64,000 nucleotides of DNA, taken from contig CAWACW010000016.1 in the NCBI GenBank assembly GCA_963780635.1, positions 1,292,673 through 1,356,672 of the forward strand. The letters run 5' to 3'. Numbering within the stretch: the first letter of the stretch is position 1; every line of letters starts with the position of its first letter. The notes under the pieces are model-generated. The model saw only the letters and a list, made by a program, of their open reading frames with translations. It searched no databases and was not told the DNA's origin. Shown one piece after another: positions 44,351 through 54,439 of this stretch. A program made the translations under genes and the position numbers. This DNA comes from DATEPR01 sp963780635. GTDB taxonomy: Bacteria > Actinomycetota > Actinomycetes > Mycobacteriales > Pseudonocardiaceae.

Positions 44351-45260
44351 CAAGCTCGCCACCCGCACCCGATTGGCGGCCGCCGGCGTCCCGCAGCCCG
44401 CGTTCGCGGCCGTCTCGTCGCTGGCGGAACTGGCGGAGGCGGCGGATCGGCTCGGTTATCCGCTGGTGGTCAAGCCGCGTGGGCTGGGTGCCAGCCAGGG
44501 CGTGATTCGGGTCGACGGTCCCGCTGACCTGGAGGGCGCGATGGAGGTGGCCAAGTCCGCCACCCAGCGAGGTATGGCCAGTTACGCCTCCCTTCTCGCA
44601 GAGCAGTACCTGGCGGGTAACGAGGTCAGCGTCGACAGCGCGATCATCAACGGCGAGTGTCTGCCGTTCATCGTCGCGCGGAAGGAGCTGGGGTTCGCAC
44701 CGTACTTTGAGGAGGTCGGTCACGTCATCAGCACTGACGACCCCTTGTTCACCGACCCGGAGTTCCGGGATCTGCTGGCGCGAACGCACACGGCGCTCGG
44801 CGTGACCCATGGAATCACGCATACCGAGATCAAGTTCGGTCCAGGCGGCCCTGCCGTGATCGAGGTCAACGGCCGGCTAGGAGGCGACCTCATTCCCTAC
44901 GTCGGGCAGCTCGCATCGGGAACGAACGCCTCCCGCGTCGCGGTCGACCTCGCGTTCGGACTGCGGCCGGACCTCCGACCTACGCGCCGGGGCGCCGCGG
45001 CCATTCGTTTCCATTATCCGCAGGAGGACTGTCGGGTGTCGTCGCTGTCTGTTCCGCCGCCGGATCCGGATGGTCCACTCCGTGAGTCGCAGGCCTTGGT
45101 CGAACCTGGCGATGTCCTGCGTCTGCCGCCGGGAGGGTACCTGGCCCGATTCGGTTTTTCGATCGCGTGCGCACCGGGGCCAGACGAGTGCGTGCGGGCC
45201 CTGGACTCGGCGTCGGCACAGGCGAAGATCGTGGGCACCGCGCTGACAACCACCGCGTGA
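44031..45260 (+). CDS. ATP-grasp ligase, second of two
   Basis: 409 residues from ATG 44031 with GAAGGAG eleven bases upstream. The pre-ATP-grasp domain reads MDGVLLVLGSGARPYREYSI. The ATP loop is PLVVKPRGLGASQGVIRVDG, and the metal site is HTEIKFGPGGPAVIEVNGRL then GGD, the Glu-x-Asn-x-Arg-x-Gly-Gly signature of carboxylate-amine ligases. A C-terminal lobe follows. With the first ATP-grasp enzyme it could assemble a dipeptide or amide without an NRPS. The start lies inside the open frame of the diiron oxygenase. Confidence 0.88.
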   Translation: MDGVLLVLGSGARPYREYSIASAADLVPLHLFDPEEPTWQRQYVTGYDVVDVFDPPSAVAAARRLAQRTGHIGVYCYHEGMIASAAEVAEALGLPGMSPAAVRACRDKLATRTRLAAAGVPQPAFAAVSSLAELAEAADRLGYPLVVKPRGLGASQGVIRVDGPADLEGAMEVAKSATQRGMASYASLLAEQYLAGNEVSVDSAIINGECLPFIVARKELGFAPYFEEVGHVISTDDPLFTDPEFRDLLARTHTALGVTHGITHTEIKFGPGGPAVIEVNGRLGGDLIPYVGQLASGTNASRVAVDLAFGLRPDLRPTRRGAAAIRFHYPQEDCRVSSLSVPPPDPDGPLRESQALVEPGDVLRLPPGGYLARFGFSIACAPGPDECVRALDSASAQAKIVGTALTTTA

Positions 45261-45315
45261 GGGGAGCTGAATCACCGGACCGGCTGATTGTGTCCCCCGG
45301 GAATGGGAGCAGAGT

Positions 45316-46554
45316 GTGGGCGTGAGTTCGACCGAGGACGCGGAAAAACCGGCCGTCTGGCAGACGCTGCGCACGCTGCCCCGGCCGGTGAAGATCTTGT
45401 TGCTGGGCGTCGCGCTCAACCGGATGGGGCAGTTCGTCCAGATCTTCCTGGTGGTGTACCTGACCAGTATCGGTGTGCAACCGTTGCGGGCAGGTATCCT
45501 GTTGACCGCGTTCGGCATCGGATCCATCGTCGGAGTGTTCGTGGGCGGTACTCTCAGCGACGCATTCGGGCTGCGCCGGACGATCTCCTCCTCGATGCTC
45601 TTGTCCGCCCTCTTCATCGGTTCGCTGGCGTTCGTGCATGTGTACGCGCTGCTGTTCTTCATCTGCGCCATGTCCGGCCTGCTGTCGCAGCTCTACCGGC
45701 CGGCGGCCGCCGCCATGCTGGCCGAGTTCACCTCGACGGACCGCCTCGTCATCGCATCGGCCGCGTATCGGTTCGGGCTCAACATCGGCGCGTCTGTCGG
45801 ACCGCTGATCGGGGCATTCCTCATCACGCATTCCTACCAGGCGGTATTCCTCGTCAATGGCGGGACGTGCCTGGTGTTCGGCTTGGTCGCCCTTCTCCAG
45901 TTGCCGAGGATGGCGACCCGGAAACGTGCGGAAAGGCGGACGGGAAGCATCGGACCTCGCCCGCGACCGGGCTTTCGTCCTGGTCGTCTTGGCGCAGTTC
46001 GTCACCTCGCTCGCCGAGGTCCAGTACATTGCGCTACTGCCGCTGGAGATTCACCACCGCGGCTTGCCTGAACCGCTCTATGGCATCCTGCTAGCGCTCA
46101 ATGGAATTCTGGTGCTGGCGATTGAACTGCCCCTCACCCGGTACGTGCAGCGGAGTCGATACGAACTGCGATTACCTTGGGTAGCGGGATGATCGGACTC
46201 GGGGTGGCCGCGTTCGGCATCCCCGCCGGGATCTGGATCTTCTTCGCCGGCACCTTGGTCTGGACCCTCGGCGAGATAGTCAGTGCGCCTTCGGTGGTCG
46301 CTTACCCGGCGATGGCTGCCCAGGACGGCCTGCGCGGGCGGTACATCGGTGCCATGACTGGCGCACAAACCGCAGGTTACGCGGTTGGCCCCAGCGTCGG
46401 CACCGCCCTCTATCAATTCTACGGCTCGTCCGCATGGCTGCTGTGCGCGGTGCTCGGGGTGGCAGCCGCCGTCGGGATGCGGATCGGTGTGCTCGGCCCG
46501 ACCGAGCTGGGGAGGCGGTCGAGAGGACGAGAAAGCGTACCGATGGTCGATTGA
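45316..46554 (+). pseudogene. MFS exporter, two compensating frameshifts
   Basis: The three frame segments add up to 413 codons, right for a 12-helix major facilitator. It starts at GTG 45316; helices include VKILLLGVALNRMGQFVQIF and GILLTAFGIGSIVGVFVGGT then LSDAFGLRR (the conserved loop). A one-base gain near 45930 and a loss near 46165 interrupt it (AFVLVVLAQFVTSLAEVQYI lies between them). The last piece has GAMTGAQTAGYAVGPSVGTA. It sits 55 nt after the second ATP-grasp gene and would export the product or give self-resistance. The compensating shifts suggest sequence error or recent damage. Confidence 0.75.
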
Positions 46555-46644
46555 CTGCGGCAGAGTGGAGCGGCAGGCGTCACGATCGGGTTAACCGGTG
46601 TCGGAGATGGCGGAGCCGTGTGATCTTTGCGGTACCTTTCGCGC

Positions 46645-47277
46645 ATGCTGAGCAGCTTGATCGCGTTCACCCTCGTGGCCGCATTGTTGACCATAGCGCC
46701 GGGCCCCGATGTAGCTATCGTGCTCCGTATGAGCTTTTCCGGCGGCTTCGGTCATGGATTCTCTACAGCCCTTGGTATCTCGCTCGGCTGCGCGCTGTGG
46801 GGACTTGCCAGCGCCCTAGGCATCACCGGAATCCTGGCGGCCTCGAATACCGCCTACACGGCCGTACGTGTCGCCGGTGCCTTGTACCTGTGCTACCTGG
46901 GCGTGCGTAGCTTCAAGGATGCGAAGAAGGATGGATTCGCCGTAGACGAGCCCGCGTCAGCCGGGACCAGGACTCGAGCGGCCGCCTTCCGATCGGGCCT
47001 ACTGGCCAACCTACTGAATCCCAAGGTCGGCATCTTCTACATATCTCTGCTACCGACGTTTCTACCACGCGACGCCGCCGTCTTCCCGGTCACCTCATTG
47101 CTGGTTGCGGTGCACATCGCGCTGGGCCTGATCTGGCTGGGCACGGTTTCGTTCATGGCCGAGAAAGCCCGTCACTTCGTCAGCCGTCGGCGTGTCCAGA
47201 TCGGTCTCAACCGCACCATGGGCACCTTGCTCCTCGGCTTTGGGCTCGCCACGTGTGTCGATACTGCCGCCCGCTAG
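46645..47277 (+). CDS. LysE/RhtB-family amino-acid exporter
   Basis: 210 residues from ATG 46645. Six helices and the family pattern at the start (LVAALLTIAPGPDVAIVLRM, with Pro-Gly-Pro), FGHGFSTALGISLGCALWGL, and GLLANLLNPKVGIFYISLLP. LysE-type carriers export amino acids and amino-acid-like compounds. Its place at the end of the carbamoyl cluster, on the same strand, fits export of a small amino-acid-derived product and could back up the damaged MFS gene. Confidence 0.87.
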   Translation: MLSSLIAFTLVAALLTIAPGPDVAIVLRMSFSGGFGHGFSTALGISLGCALWGLASALGITGILAASNTAYTAVRVAGALYLCYLGVRSFKDAKKDGFAVDEPASAGTRTRAAAFRSGLLANLLNPKVGIFYISLLPTFLPRDAAVFPVTSLLVAVHIALGLIWLGTVSFMAEKARHFVSRRRVQIGLNRTMGTLLLGFGLATCVDTAAR

Positions 47278-47317
47278 CTCGCCCAGCACGCGCGGCTGCC
47301 CAACCATTCAGGTCCTG

Positions 47318-47590
47318 CCCTCAGCGCGGAGCAGATCGACGTTGAAGGTGACCTCTTCCTGCGCAACGGGTTCGTCGCCACTGGGGGCGGGCGAACTGGG
47401 TGCGGACCGTCTGTTCGGCGGTCACGTCGGACACTGGACTGCAAGGGGGTGCACCTGCGCGACAATTCGGGTCCGGCGTTGCAGGCGTCGATGCTTCGTG
47501 TTGGCAGGAACGTCTTTTTCCGACGTGGATTCGAAGCGATCGGCGCTGGCGAGGGCGTCGCAGCAAACGGTGTCGTCCGCTGGAGTGACC
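47318..47590 (+). pseudogene. Fragment of a repeat protein
   Basis: Reading ALSAEQIDVEGDLFLRNGFV then ATG, GVHLRDNSGPALQAS, and RVGRNVFFRRGFEAIGAG shows a repeated unit (x-V-x-G-D/N-L/V-F-x-R-x-G-F-x-A) like the beta-helical repeat proteins common in actinomycetes. At least one frame change lies in between and no start or end remains. Confidence 0.4.
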
Positions 47591-47831
47591 GGCGCCGAGA
47601 CAGGGGGCGATCCGCAGCATCCAACTATCCCGGCTGCCGGGACGTGCGGCAGTCCGTCGGGAGCGGGCGACAGTTCCGCGACCAGTTCGGCAGCGGCGGT
47701 GCGCACGCGCCGGACCGTGCGACGGCGAGCTCTGCAGCGCGTCGGTCATCGCGTGGCAGCCGCGACCAGCGCCCGTCCATGGGTTACCTAGCGTGATTGA
47801 TCCTGTACGGATCGGACACACGCAGGTGTGC

Positions 47832-48150
47832 ATGACCGGAGTCGAGGTGGCGGTCGGCCTACTCATCGGATGGCTCGTCCGGAAAGGCAAGCGGGTAGCT
47901 CGGAACGCGGACAGTCAGGTCGATGCCGTGTAGGACCCAGGCATGCAACGACTGGACGAGGCGGTTCGGCGCAAACTCGGTCTCGATCCAGCGCTGGCCA
48001 AACTGACCGCCGAGGCGGAATCCAAGGGCGAGGTCAGCGGCCGCATGCGAGCCCGGGTTCAACCGGCGATTGACGACGCGGCCGACGAGGACCATGACTT
48101 CGCCGCTGGGCGCGGTGTTCACCATGTGGATGCGCGAGCTGAACACGCCC
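47832..48150 (+). pseudogene. Small actinobacterial protein with an in-frame stop
   Basis: ATG 47832 begins MTGVEVAVGLLIGWLVRKGK, a membrane-proximal helix; after a single TAG near 47931 the same frame continues MQRLDEAVRRKLGLDPALAK then LTAEAESKGEV and DEDHDFAAG. The pattern (GlyTrpLeuVal helix, then amphipathic helices with LGLDPAL) matches a family of small actinobacterial proteins of unknown role. Similarity ends where the next fragment begins. Confidence 0.45.
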
Positions 48151-48345
48151 AGGCAGACTCACCGTGCTCCTCGACGAACCGACGGCCGGCCTCCACATCG
48201 AAGCCGAGCAACTCGTCGTGGAAGCCTTGACCCAGCTCGTTCGCGACGCACCGCCGTCATGACCACGCACCAGTCGGCGCTGACGCGGGTGGCCGTCCGC
48301 ACGGTCCACCTCGACAACGGCGCGTTGGCCGCTCTGCCGCGGTGA
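48151..48345 (+). pseudogene. ABC transporter ATPase, C-terminal remnant (CydD-like)
   Basis: LTVLLDEPTAGLHIEAEQLV is a Walker B and D-loop; after one frame change near 48240 TAVMTTHQSALTRVAVRTVH contains the H-loop His, and the frame ends normally at TGA 48345. It matches the end of CydD/CydC-type ATPases, but differs from the intact cydD in this window, so it is a remnant of another gene. Confidence 0.55.
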
Positions 48346-48847
48346 GCGAAACTGCTGTGTCGCGAGTGGCCGGAGTGACCTGACACGAACAACTCCACGG
48401 CGGCACGGGAACCGTGAAGCACTTCGCGTTACGCGCCTCAAGAACGGCAAGATCCCGTTCAGCGTAGGACCGGATGTTCCCGTTCCTCGGTGAGAATACA
48501 CTGTAGGCATTCATGCAGCGGGTAGATGAGCCCCCGCACGTGACAAAGCAGCCGATCCGCAAGCACATCCCGACCTCGAGGAACTCGGACTGAGATGAGT
48601 CCCATCCGTGAATCGGCCCGGACTGCCAGGCGCCGGCTCTCCTCGGTAGGAAAGTTGCGGTCGGTCGGCCGTGTTCGTGACCGCGTGCCAGGAGGCGGTG
48701 CATCCACACAAGGCGGTGCTCGCGTGCAAACTTGCGCAGGCGACAGTCCACTTGACAGGATGTGAATTCAGACACACCCTGTAGGGAGGTGTGAGGGGGC
48801 CGTCGAGCGCAGACCGCCTCGGAGACCCTCACGCAGGGGAGGTCCAT
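48346..48847. other. Intergenic region upstream of the sugar transporter
   Basis: About 500 bases without a supported gene. TTGACA at 48752 could be a -35 element, but no good -10 follows at the right spacing. GGGAGG at the right end is the ribosome-binding site of the next gene. Confidence 0.4.
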
Positions 48848-50305
48848 ATGGGGACCACACCGGGGGAACAACCACCGTTGGGCGAACCCCCTTGGCAGCT
48901 GGGCAGTCCTGCCCAGCGGATCAGCTATCCCACCCCGGGTACCGGGCGCACCGTGCTCGTCGCCGCGACGGCGGCGCTCGGCGGTTTCCTCTTCGGCTAC
49001 GACACCGCGGTGATCAACGGCGCCGTCAAGGCTGTCGGGGAAACCTTCAACGCGTCGCCCTTTGTCCTCGGTTTCGCAGTCGCCGCGGCGCTGATCGGCT
49101 GCGCGATCGGCGCCTGGTTCGCGGGTGCGATCGCGGACCGCTACGGTCGGATCCGCGTCATGTGGCTCGCGGCGATCGCGTTCGCGATCAGCGCGTTGGG
49201 CAGCGGCTTCTCGTTCTCGATCTGGGAACTCGCGTCCTGGCGGTTGATCGGAGGTCTCGGTGTCGGTGCCGCATCCGTGATCGCTCCCGCCTACATCGCG
49301 GAGATCTCGCCGGCGTACCTGCGCGGCAGGCTGGGCTCGCTGCAGCAGTTGGCCATCGTGTCCGGCATCTTCGTAGCGTTGCTCGTGGACTACGCACTGG
49401 TCGCCGGATCGGGCGGCGCGTTGGATCCCCTGTGGTTCGGCCTCGCGACGTGGCGGTGGATGTTCCTGTCGCTGCTGATTCCCGCCCTCGTCTACGGCCT
49501 CCTGGCCTTGACGATCCCGGAGTCGCCGCGATACCTGGTCCAGAAGGAGCAGCTGGCCAAAGCGGCAGAGGTGCTGCGGCGGTTCGTCGGCGGAGACATC
49601 GACGCGAAGATCACGGAGATCATCCGGACGGTCAGAGGAAAGACCGAACGCACCGGCTTCGTGACCGTCCGTGGCCCGAGGCTGGGGCTGCTGCCGATCG
49701 TCTGGATCGGCATCGGACTGTCGATTTTCCAGCAGTTCACCGGCATCAACGTCATCTTCTACTACTCCTCGGTGCTGTGGCAGGCGGTGGGGTTCAGCGA
49801 GCAGAACGCACTGGCGATCACTGTGATCACGTCGGTGACCAACATCCTCACCACGGTCATCGCCATCGCGCTGGTCGACCGGATCGGCCGCAAGCCACTG
49901 CTGGTGATCGGCTCGATCGGTCAGTTCGTCTGTCTGGGCGTCCTCGCCCTGCTCTTCGGCACCGCGCCGATCGTGAACGGCACGCCGGACCTGGGTTCGG
50001 CCGGGTCGATCGCGCTCATCGCCGCCAACCTCTACGTCGTGTTCTTCGGAGCGACGTGGGGCCCCGTGGTTTGGGTGCTGCTCGGTGAGATGTTCAGCAA
50101 CAAGATCCGCGCGATGGCCCTGTCCGTCGCCGCAGCGGCGCAGTGGCTGGCCAACTTCGCCATTTCCACGACCTTCCCCGCGCTATCGGCTGTCGGGCTG
50201 GGACTTGCGTACGGCATCTACACGTTCTTCGCCTTCGTGTCGATCTTCTTCGTGTTCAAGTTCGTCAAGGAGACGAAGGGGCGCGAGCTGGAGGAGATGG
50301 CCTGA
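48848..50305 (+). CDS. Sugar:proton symporter (MFS sugar porter family)
   Basis: 485 residues from ATG 48848 (GGGAGG upstream). Sugar-porter signatures are complete: GGFLFGYDTAVINGAVKAVG in helix 1, GAIADRYGRIRVMW in the first loop, PAYIAEISPAYLRGRLGSLQ, the mid-loop PESPRYLV, QQFTGINVIFYYS in helix 7, and ETKGRELEEM at the end. It takes up a monosaccharide or disaccharide with protons. It is two bases before the OtsB-GH65 gene, so transport and breakdown are in one operon. Confidence 0.93.
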   Translation: MGTTPGEQPPLGEPPWQLGSPAQRISYPTPGTGRTVLVAATAALGGFLFGYDTAVINGAVKAVGETFNASPFVLGFAVAAALIGCAIGAWFAGAIADRYGRIRVMWLAAIAFAISALGSGFSFSIWELASWRLIGGLGVGAASVIAPAYIAEISPAYLRGRLGSLQQLAIVSGIFVALLVDYALVAGSGGALDPLWFGLATWRWMFLSLLIPALVYGLLALTIPESPRYLVQKEQLAKAAEVLRRFVGGDIDAKITEIIRTVRGKTERTGFVTVRGPRLGLLPIVWIGIGLSIFQQFTGINVIFYYSSVLWQAVGFSEQNALAITVITSVTNILTTVIAIALVDRIGRKPLLVIGSIGQFVCLGVLALLFGTAPIVNGTPDLGSAGSIALIAANLYVVFFGATWGPVVWVLLGEMFSNKIRAMALSVAAAAQWLANFAISTTFPALSAVGLGLAYGIYTFFAFVSIFFVFKFVKETKGRELEEMA

Positions 50306-50307
50306 CG

Positions 50308-53300
50308 ATGACCGAGCCGATGTCGATGATCCGAGAACTTCCCCACGCGTTGCGTGACGGTGATCGGTTCGCCCAGCGGCTGGACGGACGGCGCCCGGCG
50401 GTGTTCCTCGACTACGACGGTGTGCTGACGCCGATCGTGGACCACCCCGAGGACGCCCTGATCTCCGACCGCATGCGCGACACGGTGCGCGCGCTGGCGA
50501 TGCGCTGCCAGGTTTGCGTGGTCACCGGGCGTGACCGGCTGGACGTGCAACGATTGATGGGGGTCGACGACCTGGTGGTCGCCGGCAGCCACGGCTTCGA
50601 CATCTGGAGCCCAGCCGCCGGCGAGATCCACCACGATGCCGTGAGCGGGTTCGAGGACGTCATCGGCGAGGTCACCGATCGCCTACGCACCGAAACCGGC
50701 TCGATCCCGGGCGTGGTGATCGAACCGAAGAAGGCCTCGGTCGCGGTGCACTACCGGCTCGTCGACCCGGACCGGCGCCAACGGATCGCCACCGTGGTCG
50801 AGACTCTCCTCGCCGAGCATCCGGATCGGCTGAAGATGACGCCGGGCAAGATGGTCTACGAGCTTCAGCCGCAGATCGACTGGCACAAGGGCAAGGCCGT
50901 GCTCCACCTGCTCCGCGACCTGGGCCTGGACTCGCCGGACGTGGTTGCGATCTACCTCGGCGACGACATCACCGACGAGGATGCCTTCCGGGCACTGGCC
51001 GGTCGCGGGGGAGCCGGCATCTTCGTCGGCACGGCCGATGATCCCGAAGTGGGCGATCGGAACACGTCGGCCGACTTCATCCTCTCCTCCCCGGAGGAAG
51101 TGGCCCAGCTGCTGTCCACTCTGGCCGTCGCCGAGGGCCGGCCCCCGGACGACCGGGAATCCGAGTCCGACTGCGTGCTCGTCTACGACCACTTCGACCC
51201 CGGCGACGAGGGCCTGCGCGAGGCGCTGACGTCGACGGGCAACGGCTACTTCTGCACCCGCGGTGCCGCCGAGTGGGAGGACACCGGCCGGCGTCCACTA
51301 CCCGGGCACCTACGCCCACGGCGGCTTCAACCGGGAGACGACGATCCTCGGCGGCCGCCCGGTGCTCAACGAGGACCTGGTCAACCTGCCGAACTGGCTC
51401 GTCCTCAAGCTGCGCATCGAGGGCGAGGAGGCGATCACGGCTCGCCAACGTCGAAGTGCTCGCCTACCGGCACACCTACGACATCCGCACCGCGACGCTG
51501 GCCGCGGCGTCTCCGGTTCCGCGACCGCAAGGGCCGGGAGACGACGCTGCGCAGCCGCCGCTTCGTGATCATGGCCCACAGCCACCAGGCCGGCGATCGA
51601 GTGGACGCTGACCCCCGAGAACTGGTCGGGTCGAGTCGAGATCGTCTCCGCCATCGACGGCCGCGTCGACAACCAGATGGTCGCCCGCTACCGCGACCTC
51701 GAGGGCCGCCACCTCGACCCGGTCACCCCGCGGACGTTCGGCCCGGAGATCATCGCGCTGAAGGTGCGCACCCGGCAGTCGAACCTCTACATCTCCGAGG
51801 CCGCCCGCACCCGGGTCTGCAGCTGGGGCGGTCGAGCAGGCTGGCGGTCGGAGCGCACGTTGCACCAGATGAACGACTACATCCAGCAGGTGCTCGACCT
51901 CGACGTGCGCACGAGGGCGAGTCGGTGCGGGTGGAGAAGATGGTCTCGTTCTTCACCAGCCACGACAACGCGATCACCGAGACGCTGACCGCCGCCGGCC
52001 GGCACGTCGTGCGCTACCCGGACTTCGCCGAGGCCTTCGCCGAGCACGCGTCGGCCTGGACGGAGCTCTGGGACGTCTGCGACGTCGAGCTGCCCGCGGG
52101 AGCCCCGGGTGCAGCTGCTGCTGCGGTTCCACATCGCGCACGTCCTGCAGGTCTGCTCGCGGCACACCGCCCGCCACGACGCGGGCGTCCCGGCCCGCGG
52201 GCTCAACGGCGAGGCCTACCGCGGGCACGTGTTCTGGGACGAGCTCTTCATCTACCCGTTCCTCAACTTCCGGCTGCCCGAGGTCACCCGCGGCCTGCTG
52301 ATGTACCGCTACCGCCGGCTCGCCGAGGCCCGGCGCGGCCGCCCGCGAGGCGGGCTTCCGGGCGCCATGTTCCCGTGGCAGTGCGGCAGCGACGGCACCG
52401 AGGAGACGCAGGTCGTCCACCTCAACCCGCTCTCGGGCAGTGGGACCCCGACCACTCGCCACAACCAGCGCCACGTCAACGCCGCGATCTTCTACAACGT
52501 CTGGCAGTACTACCAGGCCACCGACGACCTGGAGTTCCTGCGCGACTACGGCGCCGAGCTGATGCTCGAGATCGCGCGCTTCTGGGCCTCGATCGCCCAC
52601 TACAACCCGCGACCGCGACCGCTACGAGATCCACGGCGTGATGGGCCCCGACGAGTTCCACGAGCGCTACCCCGGCGCGGAGACAGGCGGGCTGCGCAAC
52701 AACGCCTACACCAACGTCATGGTGGCCTGGATCGCTCGACACCGCCCCGCGCGTGCTCGGCCTGCTGCCCGCCAGCCCGCCGCCGGGCGCTGCGCAGCCG
52801 CCTCGGGCTGACCGACGACGAGATCGCGCGCTGGGCCGAGATGAGCCGCAAGATGTACGTGCCGTTCCACCCGGACGGCACCGGATCAGCCAGTTCGAGG
52901 GCTACGAGGACCTCGAGGAGCTCGACTGGGAGCGCTACCGGGCCAAGCACACCAACATCCAGCGCATGGACCGCATCCTCAAGGCCGAGGGCGACGACCC
53001 GGACCGCTACAAGGTCGCCAAGCAGGCCGACGCGGTCATGCTGTTCTTCCTGTTCTCCGACGAGGAGCTGCGCGCGATCTTCGCGCCGGCTCGGCTACGA
53101 CGTCACGACGACCGGAGCTGCCCGCCGCACGATCGACTACTACGACCAGCGCACCTCGCACGGCTCGACGCTGACGCTCGTCGCGCACGCCGGCGGTGCT
53201 CGCCGGCGATGGACCCGGACAGCTCCTGGGAGCGGTTCCTCGTGCGCGCTGGAGAGCGACATCGAGCGACGTCCAGGGCGGCACGACCAAGGAGGGCATC

Positions 53301-53677
53301 CACATGGGTGTCATGTCCGGGACCCTCGACCTGCTGCAGCGCGCCTACGTCGGCAGCGCAGCGTCCACGACGGCGTGCTGCACTTCGCGCCGCGGCTCAG
53401 CACACCGCCTCGACGGCCTGCGCGTTCTCGATGTCGTTCCGGGGCACGACCGCTGCGGGTGTCGATCGCCGGCGACGAGCTGACCGTCGTCGAGGTCGCC
53501 ACCGAGGGGTTTCCGCGGGCCGGTGCGCATCGGCGTCGGCGGCGAGGTCCACGAGCTCGGGTGCCGGGGACCGGGCCGCGGTGGCCCTGGTCGACGACCC
53601 GGCCCACGATCCCCGCCTCGGCGCCTGCCGGCGACGGGCAGGTCCTGATCGGGCACGAACGGGAGGGAGCGAGCATG
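50308..53677 (+). pseudogene. Trehalose-6-phosphate phosphatase fused to GH65 phosphorylase, frameshifted
   Basis: The first 320 codons are intact: an OtsB HAD domain with FLDYDGVLTPIVDHPEDA (nucleophile Asp), VVTGRDRLDVQRL, QIDWHKGKAVL and YLGDDITDEDAF. After a linker the GH65 part begins (VYDHFDPGDEGLREAL). From about 51290 many single-base shifts occur, but landmarks remain: AYRGHVFWDELFIYPF, GVMGPDEFHE with the catalytic Glu, and the phosphate-binding YYDQRTSHGSTL. GH65 enzymes phosphorolyse trehalose, kojibiose or maltose to beta-glucose 1-phosphate and glucose. Mycobacterial OtsB1 has the same domains in one chain. The total (about 1120 codons) fits a full-length protein. Confidence 0.85.
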
Positions 53678-54439
53678 AGCGACGGCTTCAGAGGGCGCGA
53701 TCTTCGACGTCGACGGGGTGCTCGTCGACTCCCCGCACGAGCAGGCCTGGCGGGAGTCGCTGCAGCGAGCTGATGGAGGGCCCCTGGTCCGACATCCGCG
53801 ACGCAGACGACGTGGATCGCCCGAGGGGTTCACCCCCGAGCTCTACCAGCAGCGGATGTCGGGCAAGCCGCGCAAGGCCGGGGCGACGGCGGCGCTCGAG
53901 TACTTCGGCGTGCCGGACATCGACCGGCGCGTGACGGAGTACGGCGAGCACAAGCAGGACATGATCATCCGGCTGATCGAGGACGGGAAGTTCTCCGCCT
54001 ACGACGACGCCGTGCGCTTCGTCGTCGCGGTCAAGAACGCGGGCATCCCGATCGCGGCGGCCTCGTCGTCGAAGAACGCCAAGCTCTTCCTGCGAGAGCG
54101 CATCGACCTGCGCGCGAACGGCCATACGGCGGACTCGGGGAACCTGCACGCGGCGTTCGACGTCGACGTCTCGGGCCGCGACTTCGCCCAGGGCAAGCCG
54201 AACCCGGAGATCTTCCTGACGGCGGCGCCGGGAGCTCGGCGTCGACCCCCGACGACGCGTTCGTCGCCGAGGACGCCACCAACGGCATCCAGGCCGCGCA
54301 GGCCGGCGAGTTCGGGGCGCTGGGGGTCTCGCGGGCCGACGACGTCGACGCGCTGCAGGCCGAGGGCGCCGACCTCGTCGTCACCGACATGGGCGACATC
54401 GACGTCGACGCGCTCGCCGTCCGCGGCCGGCTGGCGTGA
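53675..54439 (+). pseudogene. Beta-phosphoglucomutase-type HAD hydrolase, frameshifted
   Basis: ATG 53675 behind GGGAGG. After an early one-base shift the family start AIFDVDGVLVDSPHEQAWRE (Asp-x-Asp nucleophile pair) is clear; then ELYQQRMSGKPRKAGATAAL, PIAAASSSKNAKLFL (Ser) and DFAQGKPNPEIFLTAA (Lys). The final acidic motif is in a shifted frame near 54250. It would convert beta-glucose 1-phosphate from the GH65 reaction to glucose 6-phosphate. It overlaps the ROK kinase (GTGA). Confidence 0.82.

Noticed and set aside
48752..48757. TTGACA as a -35 box for the sugar transporter
   Set aside because: No acceptable -10 hexamer at 16-18 bases; a single hexamer is weak evidence.
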